64,000 nucleotides of DNA, from NCBI GenBank assembly GCA_036524155.1, contig DATDCV010000404.1:1-64000 (forward strand), given 5' to 3'. The DNA is from DATDCV01 sp036524155. GTDB taxonomy: Bacteria; Verrucomicrobiota; Verrucomicrobiia; Limisphaerales; UBA8199. The notes beneath the pieces are model-generated. The model worked only from the letters and a program-made list of their open reading frames with translations. It was not told the DNA's origin and searched no databases. Made by a program: the position numbers and the translations under genes. The first letter of the stretch is position 1. Each line of letters begins with the position of its first letter. This document shows positions 17,835 through 26,302 of this stretch, in pieces.

Positions 17835-19214
17835 TTATTGCTGGCGCAGGCGGTAATACTCACTCCCGGTGCCGATAAGGTTTGTGACGGTCAGCCGATT
17901 GCCGACGAGGACCGGAGACAACCCGGTCGGAGACCACGGGGTTCCGGGGTCTAAACCGGTCTTGGACTCGAGGACAAACCCCGAGGAAGAAGCAGGCCAG
18001 GAAAGAACGATTTTGTCTTGCGCGCGCAACGCTCCCAACACCGGCCGCAACTGAACATTGACGCGCCAGGTGCGACTGTCTTTGAGCACCTGGAGCGGAT
18101 CGTTGCGGACCTTGGTTGTGGGGTCGCTTACTTCAACCTTCACCAGGTTGGTGCCGCTGGGCAACGCTGAAGCAGCGATGGTGAATTGACCATTGGTGGC
18201 GCCGGGTACGGCAATGTTGTTAGTGAACCACTGCACACTCAGGTCGTAAGTGGCGGGCCGCGGGCGCTCGATGGCGAACGTGCCGGTCTGGGGGTCGATC
18301 AGGTTGATGACGGCGTTGGTCGAGGGAGAATTTGATTCGATGGGGTGAACCAGGTGGTAGGTAGACTTTACGAGGGCTTCGGAGCAAATCTCGCAAAACG
18401 GGACGCCCAAGTGGTTCATTTTACAGTCGAGCTTGGGGCGGTACCAGGCGGTGGCATGGTAATGCGCGCCTTCGAACAGCCCGACGAGTGCGGCGTAGGC
18501 GGGGGTTTCGGGCGTGGGAACGGGCGTGCTCGGCAATATCCAGGTCGTCCACTTGATCAGAGTGCGGTTGGTCTGGCGCGTTGTGTTGGGCTCCTCGGTG
18601 TCGGGATATCCGGGATACGCAGCGTCGTATTCATCCCCGAGCCCGGAATAGGTGTGACCCAGTTCGTGGGTGGCGATTTCGGCCGAGGAGGCGTTCACGG
18701 ATGCGATCAACGGGCTGCCGCCGGACCCTCCGTATTGGGCGTCGTTGACGATGAGCACGCTCAGGTCGTACTCCGGCATCAGGTTTTGCAGCAGCAGGTT
18801 GACTTTACCCTGGCCGTTCGCGTAAGTGCCGTCCCGGTCGTTCGGAGGGATGGTGATGAGTCTGGCAATACCGTAGCTGTCGTAGCTGCTGTTGAAGTAG
18901 GTGTCCTTGAAAACGCCGGTGGAAGGATGGTCGGAGCCGGCCTCGACCGAAGGCACGAAGATGGTGAACGCGTTAAAATAGTTGCTGTAGGCGTCGAACG
19001 GTGGCGTGCGAATCATCCCCGCCAGCGCGCGGCCGACATCGGATGCGAACTGGTTAGTCTGGCTCGGCAAGTAGCCTTCAGAGAGAAAAACGATGTTGAT
19101 GCGCTTAGCCGTTGGACCGTTGGTGAGGATCTGGGACAGGATTCCCTGCGGTCGCGCGCCCGGCACCAGGCCCAACAGCGCCACGCCAAGAATGCAGCGA
19201 CGTAAGAGAGTCAC
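17835..19214 (-). CDS. M64-family secreted metallopeptidase (IgA-peptidase-like)
   Basis: A 459-residue protein with a signal peptide (about 1-24). It starts with GTG, and this start overlaps the previous gene's TGA as GTGA. The zinc site is HELGHTYSGLGDEYD (His183, Glu184, His187), the M64 signature with the GLGDEY extension. Cysteines CKMNH and CEIC near 268-282 look like the M64 cysteine pair. The C-terminal third (about 330-459) has two beta domains, ending SEYYRLRQQ, that resemble adhesion modules. M64 enzymes cleave secreted glycoproteins such as IgA in some bacteria; here the natural target is unknown. Translational coupling to the small secreted protein upstream suggests the two are produced in balance. 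Confidence 0.85.
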   Translation of the reverse strand: MTLLRRCILGVALLGLVPGARPQGILSQILTNGPTAKRINIVFLSEGYLPSQTNQFASDVGRALAGMIRTPPFDAYSNYFNAFTIFVPSVEAGSDHPSTGVFKDTYFNSSYDSYGIARLITIPPNDRDGTYANGQGKVNLLLQNLMPEYDLSVLIVNDAQYGGSGGSPLIASVNASSAEIATHELGHTYSGLGDEYDAAYPGYPDTEEPNTTRQTNRTLIKWTTWILPSTPVPTPETPAYAALVGLFEGAHYHATAWYRPKLDCKMNHLGVPFCEICSEALVKSTYHLVHPIESNSPSTNAVINLIDPQTGTFAIERPRPATYDLSVQWFTNNIAVPGATNGQFTIAASALPSGTNLVKVEVSDPTTKVRNDPLQVLKDSRTWRVNVQLRPVLGALRAQDKIVLSWPASSSGFVLESKTGLDPGTPWSPTGLSPVLVGNRLTVTNLIGTGSEYYRLRQQ

Positions 19215-19708
19215 GGCGTGGCCTTTGGTTGCGGGATCTTAATGCTCCCCAGCAGTTTCTTGGCGCGGCCTGAAACCGCGGCCTCCGCCCGCGTCGCCTG
19301 GCGTTCCAGGCGATACACTTTTAGCTCGCCCCCGTCCTCGTGATAGGGCACGCGCACGGTGAACTCGATTTCGGTGACTTTGACTTCTTTGACTTTGAGC
19401 TCACCGGGACGGTCCGGATCTTCGTATTCGAACCGACGGACCGTCGGATCGTGTATCACGTCGCTCCAAAGTTTTGCTCTGTTGGTGGACATCAACTCCA
19501 GCTCGAGCCCTCCCGTTTTGTCAGGCGCAACCGGTGTTTTCAACCGGCCCGGTTTGACCGCGGAACTCACGAGGGCGATTGCGTCCCCTTTGAGCCTGAG
19601 GTGGAGGAACAGGATTTGATTGTTCTCCTCGGCCCGGCACCAACCGGCGGCCAGAATGGCGCCGGCGAGCAAAACCGTCCGGGCGAGTCGGGGAATGGGT
19701 GTCTTCAT
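19211..19708 (-). CDS. Small secreted protein coupled to the M64 peptidase
   Basis: A 165-residue protein with a signal peptide (about 1-26, ending CRAEE). The rest is a compact beta-rich domain; it has no cysteine after the signal region and no catalytic motif. I do not recognise a family. Its stop overlaps the M64 start as GTGA, so translation is probably coupled, and the pair may be an enzyme with a periplasmic chaperone, inhibitor or targeting partner (inference). I do not know a precedent well enough to name one. Confidence 0.6.
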   Translation of the reverse strand: MKTPIPRLARTVLLAGAILAAGWCRAEENNQILFLHLRLKGDAIALVSSAVKPGRLKTPVAPDKTGGLELELMSTNRAKLWSDVIHDPTVRRFEYEDPDRPGELKVKEVKVTEIEFTVRVPYHEDGGELKVYRLERQATRAEAAVSGRAKKLLGSIKIPQPKATP

Positions 19709-19772
19709 TTTCGTGGGCGCTCTTCGATGAGCCTTTCTGACGCCAGCGTAATTGAACCGACCGGAAATCGCA

Positions 19773-21080
19773 TTATGATTCGCATTCCTCGTGTTCAGTG
19801 CTTACAGCACAGCCGCGCTCGTCAAAGAGGTTGAGGTAATAAACCCGGGTCCCTTCCGGCAGAGCCGCTGTCGCCCGGCTATCCGTCAGGCTTGCCGGGA
19901 TTGATTCCCATTTCCGATCCTGCCATCGGCCGGTGTCTTTCGTGAAGTTCAGTTCGGCTTTGACGACCGGGACCTTGGCGGCATAAGTGGCCCAAATATT
20001 CGTCCTGTCCCGCCCTGAGGCGGTGATCGCCGGGAGCGCTACTCCACCTTTGAGGATGCTGTCGGCGAAGACGCGAATTTCCTCCGGCTTCTCGCCCGGA
20101 CCTCCGTGCGCGTGAGGCATGCGGAGGCGGATGCAGAGCTGGCGAGGCCCTTTGGGCAGACGATACGAAGACTGCAACGCATTCAAGGTATACGCGAAAT
20201 CGTTGCTGCCGGTCACCCAGAGCATGGGCATTTCCGCGTTGCCCAGGTAAACCGACGGATCCCACCACGCCATCCAGCGCTCGGCATCTTCCGCGCTGAT
20301 CTTGGCCAATTCGCCGGCGAAAATCGTGTCGCGATAAAAGCCGCAGCCGTAAACCGGGACCGCCAGCTTGAATCGCCGATCCACGCCGGCGACGATACAG
20401 GTCAGGTAACCGCCCCAGGAAACACCGGTGACCCCGGTGCGCTCGAGATCCACTTCCGGCAACGAGCGGATCAACGAATGGGCCAGGATGACATCCGCCA
20501 CCGCATGACAAGTCCATTGGTCCTCACGCGGCCATTTGATCTGGTCAAGGCCGCCCCAACCGGGCGGTCCCCCCTGATCATCGTGAAACCAGCCGCCGTA
20601 GTTTCCTACCGGCACCTGGCCACAAGTGTCCATCGCAATTGCCGCGTAACCGCGTTCGACCCAGAGTCGGACCCATTCGTCAAACGCCGTTCCGCCCCCG
20701 CCGTGAATGAGGACCATTGCCGGCACTTTTTCGCCAGCCGCAACTTTGGGCACCCCGAGCCAGGCAAACACACGGGTCGGTTTTCCGCGAAAGTGCAGGC
20801 CCGGATAACTGATCGCTTTCAACCCGTCGGCTTTCGGGCGCTCCAGAACCGTCCACTTCGGCGCAACTGAAAGTGTGGTCATGTCCCATGGCGAGGCCGA
20901 TCCGTTGGTCTGCGACAAAGATTCGCGAGGACATGCCAGGCCGATGAATAGCGGCAGCGCCGCCAGGAAGAGGCGGCAGCGTTCGGCAGGCTTTGGACTC
21001 CGGGGCCGGGCATAATCTGAAGCCCGGCTCCGCAGGTGAGTCAAGGCGACGCCGCTCGTGTGTGTGTTGGTCCTTTTCAT
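19773..21080 (-). CDS. Secreted alpha/beta-hydrolase, acetyl-xylan-esterase-like
   Basis: A 435-residue protein of the alpha/beta-hydrolase fold. The oxyanion motif is MVLIHGGGG (122-130), the nucleophile elbow GVSWGG (Ser221), a likely acid Asp lies in VTGSNDFAYT, and the likely His is in RMPHAHGGPGE. A hydrophobic stretch around 35-56 after a long basic lead is a possible signal peptide, so the start may be further downstream than 21080. The nearest resemblance is the acetyl-xylan-esterase/dienelactone-hydrolase group, which removes acetyl esters from polysaccharides. Esterase activity fits the glycan-degrading neighbourhood (inference). The downstream gene is the small M64 partner, 65 bases away; upstream, after 29 bases, is the methyltransferase. 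Confidence 0.8.
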   Translation of the reverse strand: MKRTNTHTSGVALTHLRSRASDYARPRSPKPAERCRLFLAALPLFIGLACPRESLSQTNGSASPWDMTTLSVAPKWTVLERPKADGLKAISYPGLHFRGKPTRVFAWLGVPKVAAGEKVPAMVLIHGGGGTAFDEWVRLWVERGYAAIAMDTCGQVPVGNYGGWFHDDQGGPPGWGGLDQIKWPREDQWTCHAVADVILAHSLIRSLPEVDLERTGVTGVSWGGYLTCIVAGVDRRFKLAVPVYGCGFYRDTIFAGELAKISAEDAERWMAWWDPSVYLGNAEMPMLWVTGSNDFAYTLNALQSSYRLPKGPRQLCIRLRMPHAHGGPGEKPEEIRVFADSILKGGVALPAITASGRDRTNIWATYAAKVPVVKAELNFTKDTGRWQDRKWESIPASLTDSRATAALPEGTRVYYLNLFDERGCAVSTEHEECES

Positions 21081-21109
21081 AGGTTTGAGTTGTCCAAGGA
21101 ATCCATCGG

Positions 21110-22126
21110 TCAGCGCGACGCAGGTTTTGACGCTACCACGATGGAATTCATCCCTTCGTCGTCGCGGGTGAGGTCGGCGTGCGCAAAGCCGGCCGACTCC
21201 AGATCCTCACGCAACTCGTCGAACGTGAACGTCCCACCGCTTTCGGTGGCCACGAGCATGTTGACGGCAAAGAGCGCCCCGGCGGCGGGTCGGGTCCGGG
21301 TAACATCCATGACGACATCCCGGATCGCGATGCGTCCTCCCGGCACCAAAGCTCCGAACACTTTGGCGAATAGCGCCCGGTTCTGTTCGCGAGAGTTTTG
21401 GTGCACAATGGCGCTCACCCAGGCCAGGTCGGTGCCGCCCGGCAGTGGATCGGTCAGGAAATCGCCGGGCACCAGCGTGACGCGTTCCGCAAAACCGCTT
21501 TCGCTGAGACGTTTCCGCGCCAGCGTGATAACTGGCGGCAGGTCGAACAGAGTCGCGCGGCCGGTCAGGCACGCGCGCAGAAAGGCCATCGTCCACGTGC
21601 CCGAGGCGCCGCCGATGTCCAGCAGATGCTCGAACTTCAACGGTTGGATCGCTTGGATGACGCCATCCGCCATCGGCGCCGAGACATTGTGCATGGCGCC
21701 GATGAACGACTCCTGGTCGCCCGACTCGCCCCGCACGCTCGGGATGTGTTGAGCCGGTCGGCCAGTCTTAACCACTTGCGCCACCTGCGCCCATCGCCGC
21801 AGGCAGTTCGCCTGGTGCTGGAGCATCGCCAGCACGGTTTGCGATCCGGTCGGCGTCGCCAACTCGTTGATTCCCGGCGCCGGCGCATACCGATCTCCCG
21901 ACTTCGAGAGCACTCGCAGTGCGACCAGCGCATCCATGAGAACCGTCAGGCCGCGCAAATCCGCCCCAACGACCGCCGCCAGTTCCGCCGCGCTCCGCGG
22001 TGACGCGGCCAGCGGCGTGAAGAGGTCCAACTCAGCGGCCGCCACCAGCACCGCGGCGCCTTGATAGTTCCGCCCCAGCGAGAGGATGGCCTCGGCGTTC
22101 CAGGACGCGGGTGAGTTATCGTTCAT
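21110..22126 (-). CDS. Class I SAM-dependent O-methyltransferase
   Basis: A 338-residue protein starting at ATG 22126; the frame opens earlier (22165) but MNDNSP is the better start. It has the architecture of acetylserotonin/hydroxyindole O-methyltransferase-like enzymes: an N-terminal winged-helix dimerisation domain (about 20-95), then a Rossmann fold with SAM motif I, LLDIGGASGTW, motif II ATLFDLPPV, and a late LVPGGRIAIRD strand. The substrate cannot be told; relatives methylate phenols and secondary metabolites. It is cytoplasmic, with no signal peptide, so it stands out among secreted hydrolases. It lies 29 bases upstream of the esterase gene on the same strand. Confidence 0.88.
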   Translation of the reverse strand: MNDNSPASWNAEAILSLGRNYQGAAVLVAAAELDLFTPLAASPRSAAELAAVVGADLRGLTVLMDALVALRVLSKSGDRYAPAPGINELATPTGSQTVLAMLQHQANCLRRWAQVAQVVKTGRPAQHIPSVRGESGDQESFIGAMHNVSAPMADGVIQAIQPLKFEHLLDIGGASGTWTMAFLRACLTGRATLFDLPPVITLARKRLSESGFAERVTLVPGDFLTDPLPGGTDLAWVSAIVHQNSREQNRALFAKVFGALVPGGRIAIRDVVMDVTRTRPAAGALFAVNMLVATESGGTFTFDELREDLESAGFAHADLTRDDEGMNSIVVASKPASR

Positions 22127-22363
22127 AATATTCCGGCAGCTTATTCGTCCCGGCCGGGTTAACAAGTGCGGTGTGTCACATCGTTGAGGGCGGGATCGTG
22201 GCAGACGGGTACAAAGATGCCTGCAGACCGCGCACCGTTAACAGGGAATCCTCTGATGTTTCTGGTGCGTCATGGGTTCTTTGGATGTGGCTAAGGATAA
22301 ACTCCACGCAAGATAGCTCGGACAGGAGTTGGAGGCGACGGGTTCCGCAGCAGCGGTCGAACC

Positions 22364-22502
22364 GCGCGAAGCGTATGGAGTGCGCGGAGCTTGCTCCCGC
22401 TTTCGTGCGCGCGGCGGCCGTTCAAAAGCGCCGCCGGCTTTCGGACGCGCTACTGCCAACCCAAAGCGCCAGCGAGCTGGACGCACTCCATACGCTTCGC
22501 GC
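22364..22502. repeat. ~139-bp long palindromic element
   Basis: In the 459-base gap upstream of the methyltransferase, 21 bases at 22364-22384 are the exact reverse complement of 22482-22502. Between them is a second, imperfect inverted pair and a central GGCGGC/GCCGCC hairpin. Overlapping open frames here are repeat shadows. I see nothing else in the gap. Confidence 0.85.
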
Positions 22503-22585
22503 AACATCGCCCGCCTCACCCCCTGGCGCTGTCGTCTCTGGAACCGGAAGCCGCCGGACGACAGCGCTTGATATTAACCTGCCCT

Positions 22586-24796
22586 TTATTGCGATGAACG
22601 GGGAAGAAGCAGATACCCTGGTGAGTTGCTCCGGAGTGCAAGCTTGCACTTTCCTCCCGTTGCGGAGACCGGACGTCTTTCGCCCACCGTGTTCATCCAG
22701 ACAGCTTTTCCCGACGGCAGCGGTATTTCTATCTCCCCGTCCGAGCCGGTGCGCCAAAGCGCGAGCACGCGGCCGCCGCCGCTGCCCGTTGACGTAAATT
22801 CGCATGAGTATACTCCGGGCCAATCGTCTCGCGCGCCGACGAAACGCATCTCGTTGAGCAAGCGCGCCATGGTGGCGAAGGCGATGTAAGCGGGTTTGGG
22901 TCGGCCATCGCGCTGCACGATGCCCATGTTGTGCTCGAAGTAAACCGGGTCGTCACCGTCGTTGCGGAAGTCATACCAGAATGTGCGCGGCTCGACGCCA
23001 GAGATGATGGTGCTGAGATAAGTGCGCGCGATGAGTTCGGCCTGCGCGCGCTGCGTGTTGGCCTCGAAGTCCTGCTTCAGCACATGGTGCGGCACGTGCG
23101 TCGCCCAGCCCATCTCCGTGATCCACACCGGCCGCCGCGTTCCGTCAGCAAGCTTCACCTGGTTGGAGGCCTTTTTGAGATCGGCAATGAATTCACCCTC
23201 GCTGAGCAAACGCCGATAGGGGTGAATGGTCAGCACATCGAACGGAGCGTGTTTGGCCAGCATCTGGTCGATGAACTTGAAGTCGATGCCGGCGGTGGAA
23301 ATGCCGAGGACCTGGGCCTGCGGGTCCGTTTCCTTGATCGCGAGAAAGCTTTTGGTCAGCAACTCCGCGTAGAGTTCTTTCGGGCCTTGCCAGAAGAAGA
23401 TGTTCGGTTCGTTCCAGATTTCCCACTGGTGGATCCGATCCTTGTAGTGTGCCACGAGCGCGCGCACGAACCGCACGTAATCCTCAACGCCCTCCGGCGT
23501 ATAGGGTTTGGTCCAATCGGTCCAGTAGCCGACAATTGCATAGACCGTGATGCCGTAGCGGTGGGCACGCTCCAGCAGCCGGTCGTAGTAGTCCCAGTGG
23601 AACTCGCCGCGGCGGGGTTCGATCCGCTGCCAGGAAAAATCCTCGCGGGACCACTTCACACCGGCCTCGCCGGCCAGGCGCGCCACCTTTTCCATCTCGG
23701 CGTCGCCGAACCGGCCCAGGTAGACCCCCATGCCGAAAGCCGAGTCGGGCCTGAGCGCGAAATCCGGCTGGCTTTCCAGCGCGGCCAGCCAATAAGCCTG
23801 GACGGGAACAACTTTTTGTCCCGCCGCCTCGAATTGGAACTCGGCCTCAAGAAATCGGCAGCCGGCGGGACGCGAAGGACTCGGGACGGAAATCGTCTTG
23901 GCCACTAAATTTGGCTGCAACTCAATCTGGCGCTCACCGCTCGCCAGCGCGGCCCCATCCCACGTTTTGATTGTCCACCGCAACGTGCCAGCGACGGCGC
24001 GGTCCGAGAATGCGCGCAGATCGCAGTCGAATTGGACCGGGTCGGACTGATTGGATGTGCGTGCGGTCATCAACACCTGGCGGTCGGCGGGGCTATGGGC
24101 TTCAAACTCGATGCGCGAGATCTCCAAAGAACCGTTGCCTTTGGCGTCGTTCGCCTCGAAGCGCAGCTCGGCCAGGCGCAGCGGACCATGGATCTTCCCG
24201 TCGTTCTCGCCGCCATGCCATTCCCAGCCGGCGCCCGGCGGGCCGTCAGTAACGAGCTCCTGTTCGCCGCCGGCCAGGCGGCCAAGCCGCTTGTGGAAAG
24301 TCATGAAATGCGTGCGCAAGAACAAATGCGCCTCGTCTTCTTTCGGTTCTCCGCTCACTTTGATCCGGATTCGGTCAATCGCCCCCGGCAGGGTGCGGTC
24401 GGGGAATCCGACGCCGAGGGAGCGTGCTCCCCTGGAAAAGTCGAGCGTCAGCCGCGCCCCTTCAAGGCGGCTGCTGCCACGGTCTCCGTCGGAAGTCAGA
24501 CGCCATTGGTCAGTAGGCACGATGGCGGAAAATGGGTAGGTCAATTGCGAACGCGCTTCGGGCGCCCGACCTTCCTTAACGGTGGCTGGCGGCGTTTGTG
24601 CCACGGCCCGGTCAATCCAGACAGCAAACACTGCCAGGCCGACGAAAGCTGTCGTTAGCCGGGTTATTCTACAGACCGCACCAACGCGGTACAGATTGTA
24701 GGCGCCGACGTAAGGCGAAACGCTGGCAGACTCGGTTCTTTTCGCCTTACGTCGGCGCCTACAGTTGCTATGAAATATTCCCGTTAGGTCCTTCAT
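22586..24796 (-). CDS. GH-A clan glycoside hydrolase (GH39-like) with palindrome inside its 5' coding region
   Basis: A 736-residue protein whose ATG overlaps the stop of the PQQ-like gene as ATGA. Residues 45-70 include a signal-like hydrophobic stretch (FVGLAVFAVW) after an odd basic lead. A beta domain spans about 85-330. The barrel starts near 350 and has the GH-A landmarks FSWQRIEPRRGEFHWDYYD, IWNEPNIFFW (Glu463, predicted acid/base) and VWITEMGW (Glu561, predicted nucleophile). The resemblance is closest to GH39 and related GH5 enzymes, with beta-xyloside-type retaining chemistry; the substrate is unknown. The palindrome at 24697-24763 forms codons 12-34, giving an Arg/Lys-rich stretch ahead of the signal. 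A start after the repeat would need a non-ATG codon. Confidence 0.78.
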   Translation of the reverse strand: MKDLTGIFHSNCRRRRKAKRTESASVSPYVGAYNLYRVGAVCRITRLTTAFVGLAVFAVWIDRAVAQTPPATVKEGRAPEARSQLTYPFSAIVPTDQWRLTSDGDRGSSRLEGARLTLDFSRGARSLGVGFPDRTLPGAIDRIRIKVSGEPKEDEAHLFLRTHFMTFHKRLGRLAGGEQELVTDGPPGAGWEWHGGENDGKIHGPLRLAELRFEANDAKGNGSLEISRIEFEAHSPADRQVLMTARTSNQSDPVQFDCDLRAFSDRAVAGTLRWTIKTWDGAALASGERQIELQPNLVAKTISVPSPSRPAGCRFLEAEFQFEAAGQKVVPVQAYWLAALESQPDFALRPDSAFGMGVYLGRFGDAEMEKVARLAGEAGVKWSREDFSWQRIEPRRGEFHWDYYDRLLERAHRYGITVYAIVGYWTDWTKPYTPEGVEDYVRFVRALVAHYKDRIHQWEIWNEPNIFFWQGPKELYAELLTKSFLAIKETDPQAQVLGISTAGIDFKFIDQMLAKHAPFDVLTIHPYRRLLSEGEFIADLKKASNQVKLADGTRRPVWITEMGWATHVPHHVLKQDFEANTQRAQAELIARTYLSTIISGVEPRTFWYDFRNDGDDPVYFEHNMGIVQRDGRPKPAYIAFATMARLLNEMRFVGARDDWPGVYSCEFTSTGSGGGRVLALWRTGSDGEIEIPLPSGKAVWMNTVGERRPVSATGGKCKLALRSNSPGYLLLPRSSQ
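24697..24763. repeat. 67-bp perfect palindrome inside a coding start
   Basis: Bases 24697-24720 (24 bases) are the exact reverse complement of 24740-24763, with a 19-base loop. It lies within the first 34 codons of the GH-A hydrolase frame. Its length, 67, is not a multiple of three, so an insertion would have shifted the frame unless compensated or unless the ATG at 24796 was recruited. Confidence 0.9.
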
Positions 24797-26076
24797 TCGA
24801 TGCAGAAGAGGTTGCGTTCGCCGCGGATGAGCAGACGATTGGCGACGGCCACCGGAGAACCGATCACCTGCTCTCCCATCTTGTTTTCGGCCAGCACTTG
24901 GAACTTGCCTGTTATCTGGGCGACGAAGATAACGCCGTCCTCACGGGCGGCATAGAGCTTGCCGGCCGCGATTACGGGTGACGCATAGTAGCTGGTCTTC
25001 GTCCGCGGAAAGTCATCGCGCCAAACCGTCTTGCCGGTGGCCGGGTCAAGGCACTCGACCTCGCCATGATCGCGCAGCACATATACCTTCCCTTCGTACA
25101 CCACCGGTGTAGGCACGAACGTGCCAAAGTCTTCGCGCAGCCAGGCGCGGTGAGTGGCGGTGACATCACCGGTGCCGCCCAGTTTGATGCCGTGCAGCCG
25201 CGGTTGATCGCGGTCAGCGCGGCCGTACGCCACCACGACAACGTTTTCGGACACGATCGGAGAAGCGACAGTCGGCCAATAACTCATTCCCCGGGGGTTA
25301 AAGTCGGCGCAGGACCAAACGAGCTGGCCATCGACCGCGCTGTGAGCCGTCAGGTGCTCGCCACCCCAAACCAATATGACCTGTTTCCCGGGCGGGCCGA
25401 TCACGAGAGGCGTGGTGTAGCTGTTGTCGCCCTCGACCGCGGTTTCGTAGTTGCGCGCGACTTTCCACCGGAGTTGACCGCTCGCCTTGTCGAACGCCGC
25501 TAGCCACGAATCGCCATGGTGCATTCGCGCGACTACAACCGCGTCGCGTGTTAAAACTGGGGAGGTGCCCTGGTCCCAGAACAGTGATTCCGGGCCGAAC
25601 CCGGTCACCAGGTTGGTCTGCCAGCGCGTCTTGCCGTCGAAGTCCAGCGCAGCCAGAGTCCCGCTCTTGAAGTAAACGAACACACTCTGGCCATCGGTTG
25701 TTGGAGAGGGGTTGCAGCCCGAGCTGTTCTGGCGCTTGCCCGCCTTCTCGGCTCCAAACGTCCGCTGCCAGAGCGCTTTGCCGTTCCAGTCAAATCCCAG
25801 CGCGCCGTCCTGCCCGTCGATCGGCGCGGTCACAAAGATCCGCTTGTCCCAAACCACGGGCGTGGAACAGCCTTTACCCGGCAAGGGCGCTTTCCAGAGC
25901 ACATTCGTGGCGTCCCATTTCACCGGGTAAGTGCCCTGCGTGGTGCTTCCCTCGTCACGCGGACCGCGCCAGTTTGGCCAGTTCGCCGGATCCTCCCCGC
26001 AAAAACCTTCGCTGAAGCAAAGCGCGGAGATTAGAACGAACAGTCCCGCTCGGCGGTAAAAACTTATGAGCCTCAT
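24793..26076 (-). CDS. PQQ-like beta-propeller outer-surface protein
   Basis: A 427-residue secreted protein. A signal peptide (about 1-27) is followed by NWPNWRGPRDEG, the opening common to planctomycete and verrucomicrobial PQQ-like propellers. Blade motifs recur: VLWKAPLPGKGCSTPVVWDKRIFVT, ALWQRTFG, TLAALDFDGKTRWQ and AGKLYAAREDGVIFVAQI. These proteins often scaffold complexes or bind quinone/ligand, and many are not dehydrogenases; no catalytic residue marks this one. The ATGA overlap with the GH-A hydrolase gene downstream suggests the two are made together. Confidence 0.86.
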   Translation of the reverse strand: MRLISFYRRAGLFVLISALCFSEGFCGEDPANWPNWRGPRDEGSTTQGTYPVKWDATNVLWKAPLPGKGCSTPVVWDKRIFVTAPIDGQDGALGFDWNGKALWQRTFGAEKAGKRQNSSGCNPSPTTDGQSVFVYFKSGTLAALDFDGKTRWQTNLVTGFGPESLFWDQGTSPVLTRDAVVVARMHHGDSWLAAFDKASGQLRWKVARNYETAVEGDNSYTTPLVIGPPGKQVILVWGGEHLTAHSAVDGQLVWSCADFNPRGMSYWPTVASPIVSENVVVVAYGRADRDQPRLHGIKLGGTGDVTATHRAWLREDFGTFVPTPVVYEGKVYVLRDHGEVECLDPATGKTVWRDDFPRTKTSYYASPVIAAGKLYAAREDGVIFVAQITGKFQVLAENKMGEQVIGSPVAVANRLLIRGERNLFCIE

Positions 26077-26302
26077 GTTTTGATTACTTCTTGAAGTGGG
26101 CGAAAGCCATGAACTCGAGACGTTGCCACGTCAGTTGCCGCGGCGTCGGGAGTGGGAGAGAATCACCGGCGAAAACCAGGGACACGGTGCGACACGCCAG
26201 ACCCCGACACGCTGTTTTGGATGCCGTTTTCATCTGTCGACTCCAGCAATTACCAGATTGATCGGGGGGCAGTAAATGCTATTGAACACGGAGAGATTAG
26301 TT

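Noticed and set aside
22171..22797. 208-codon plus-strand frame
   Set aside because: Runs across the palindromic repeat and into the antisense of the GH-A gene end.
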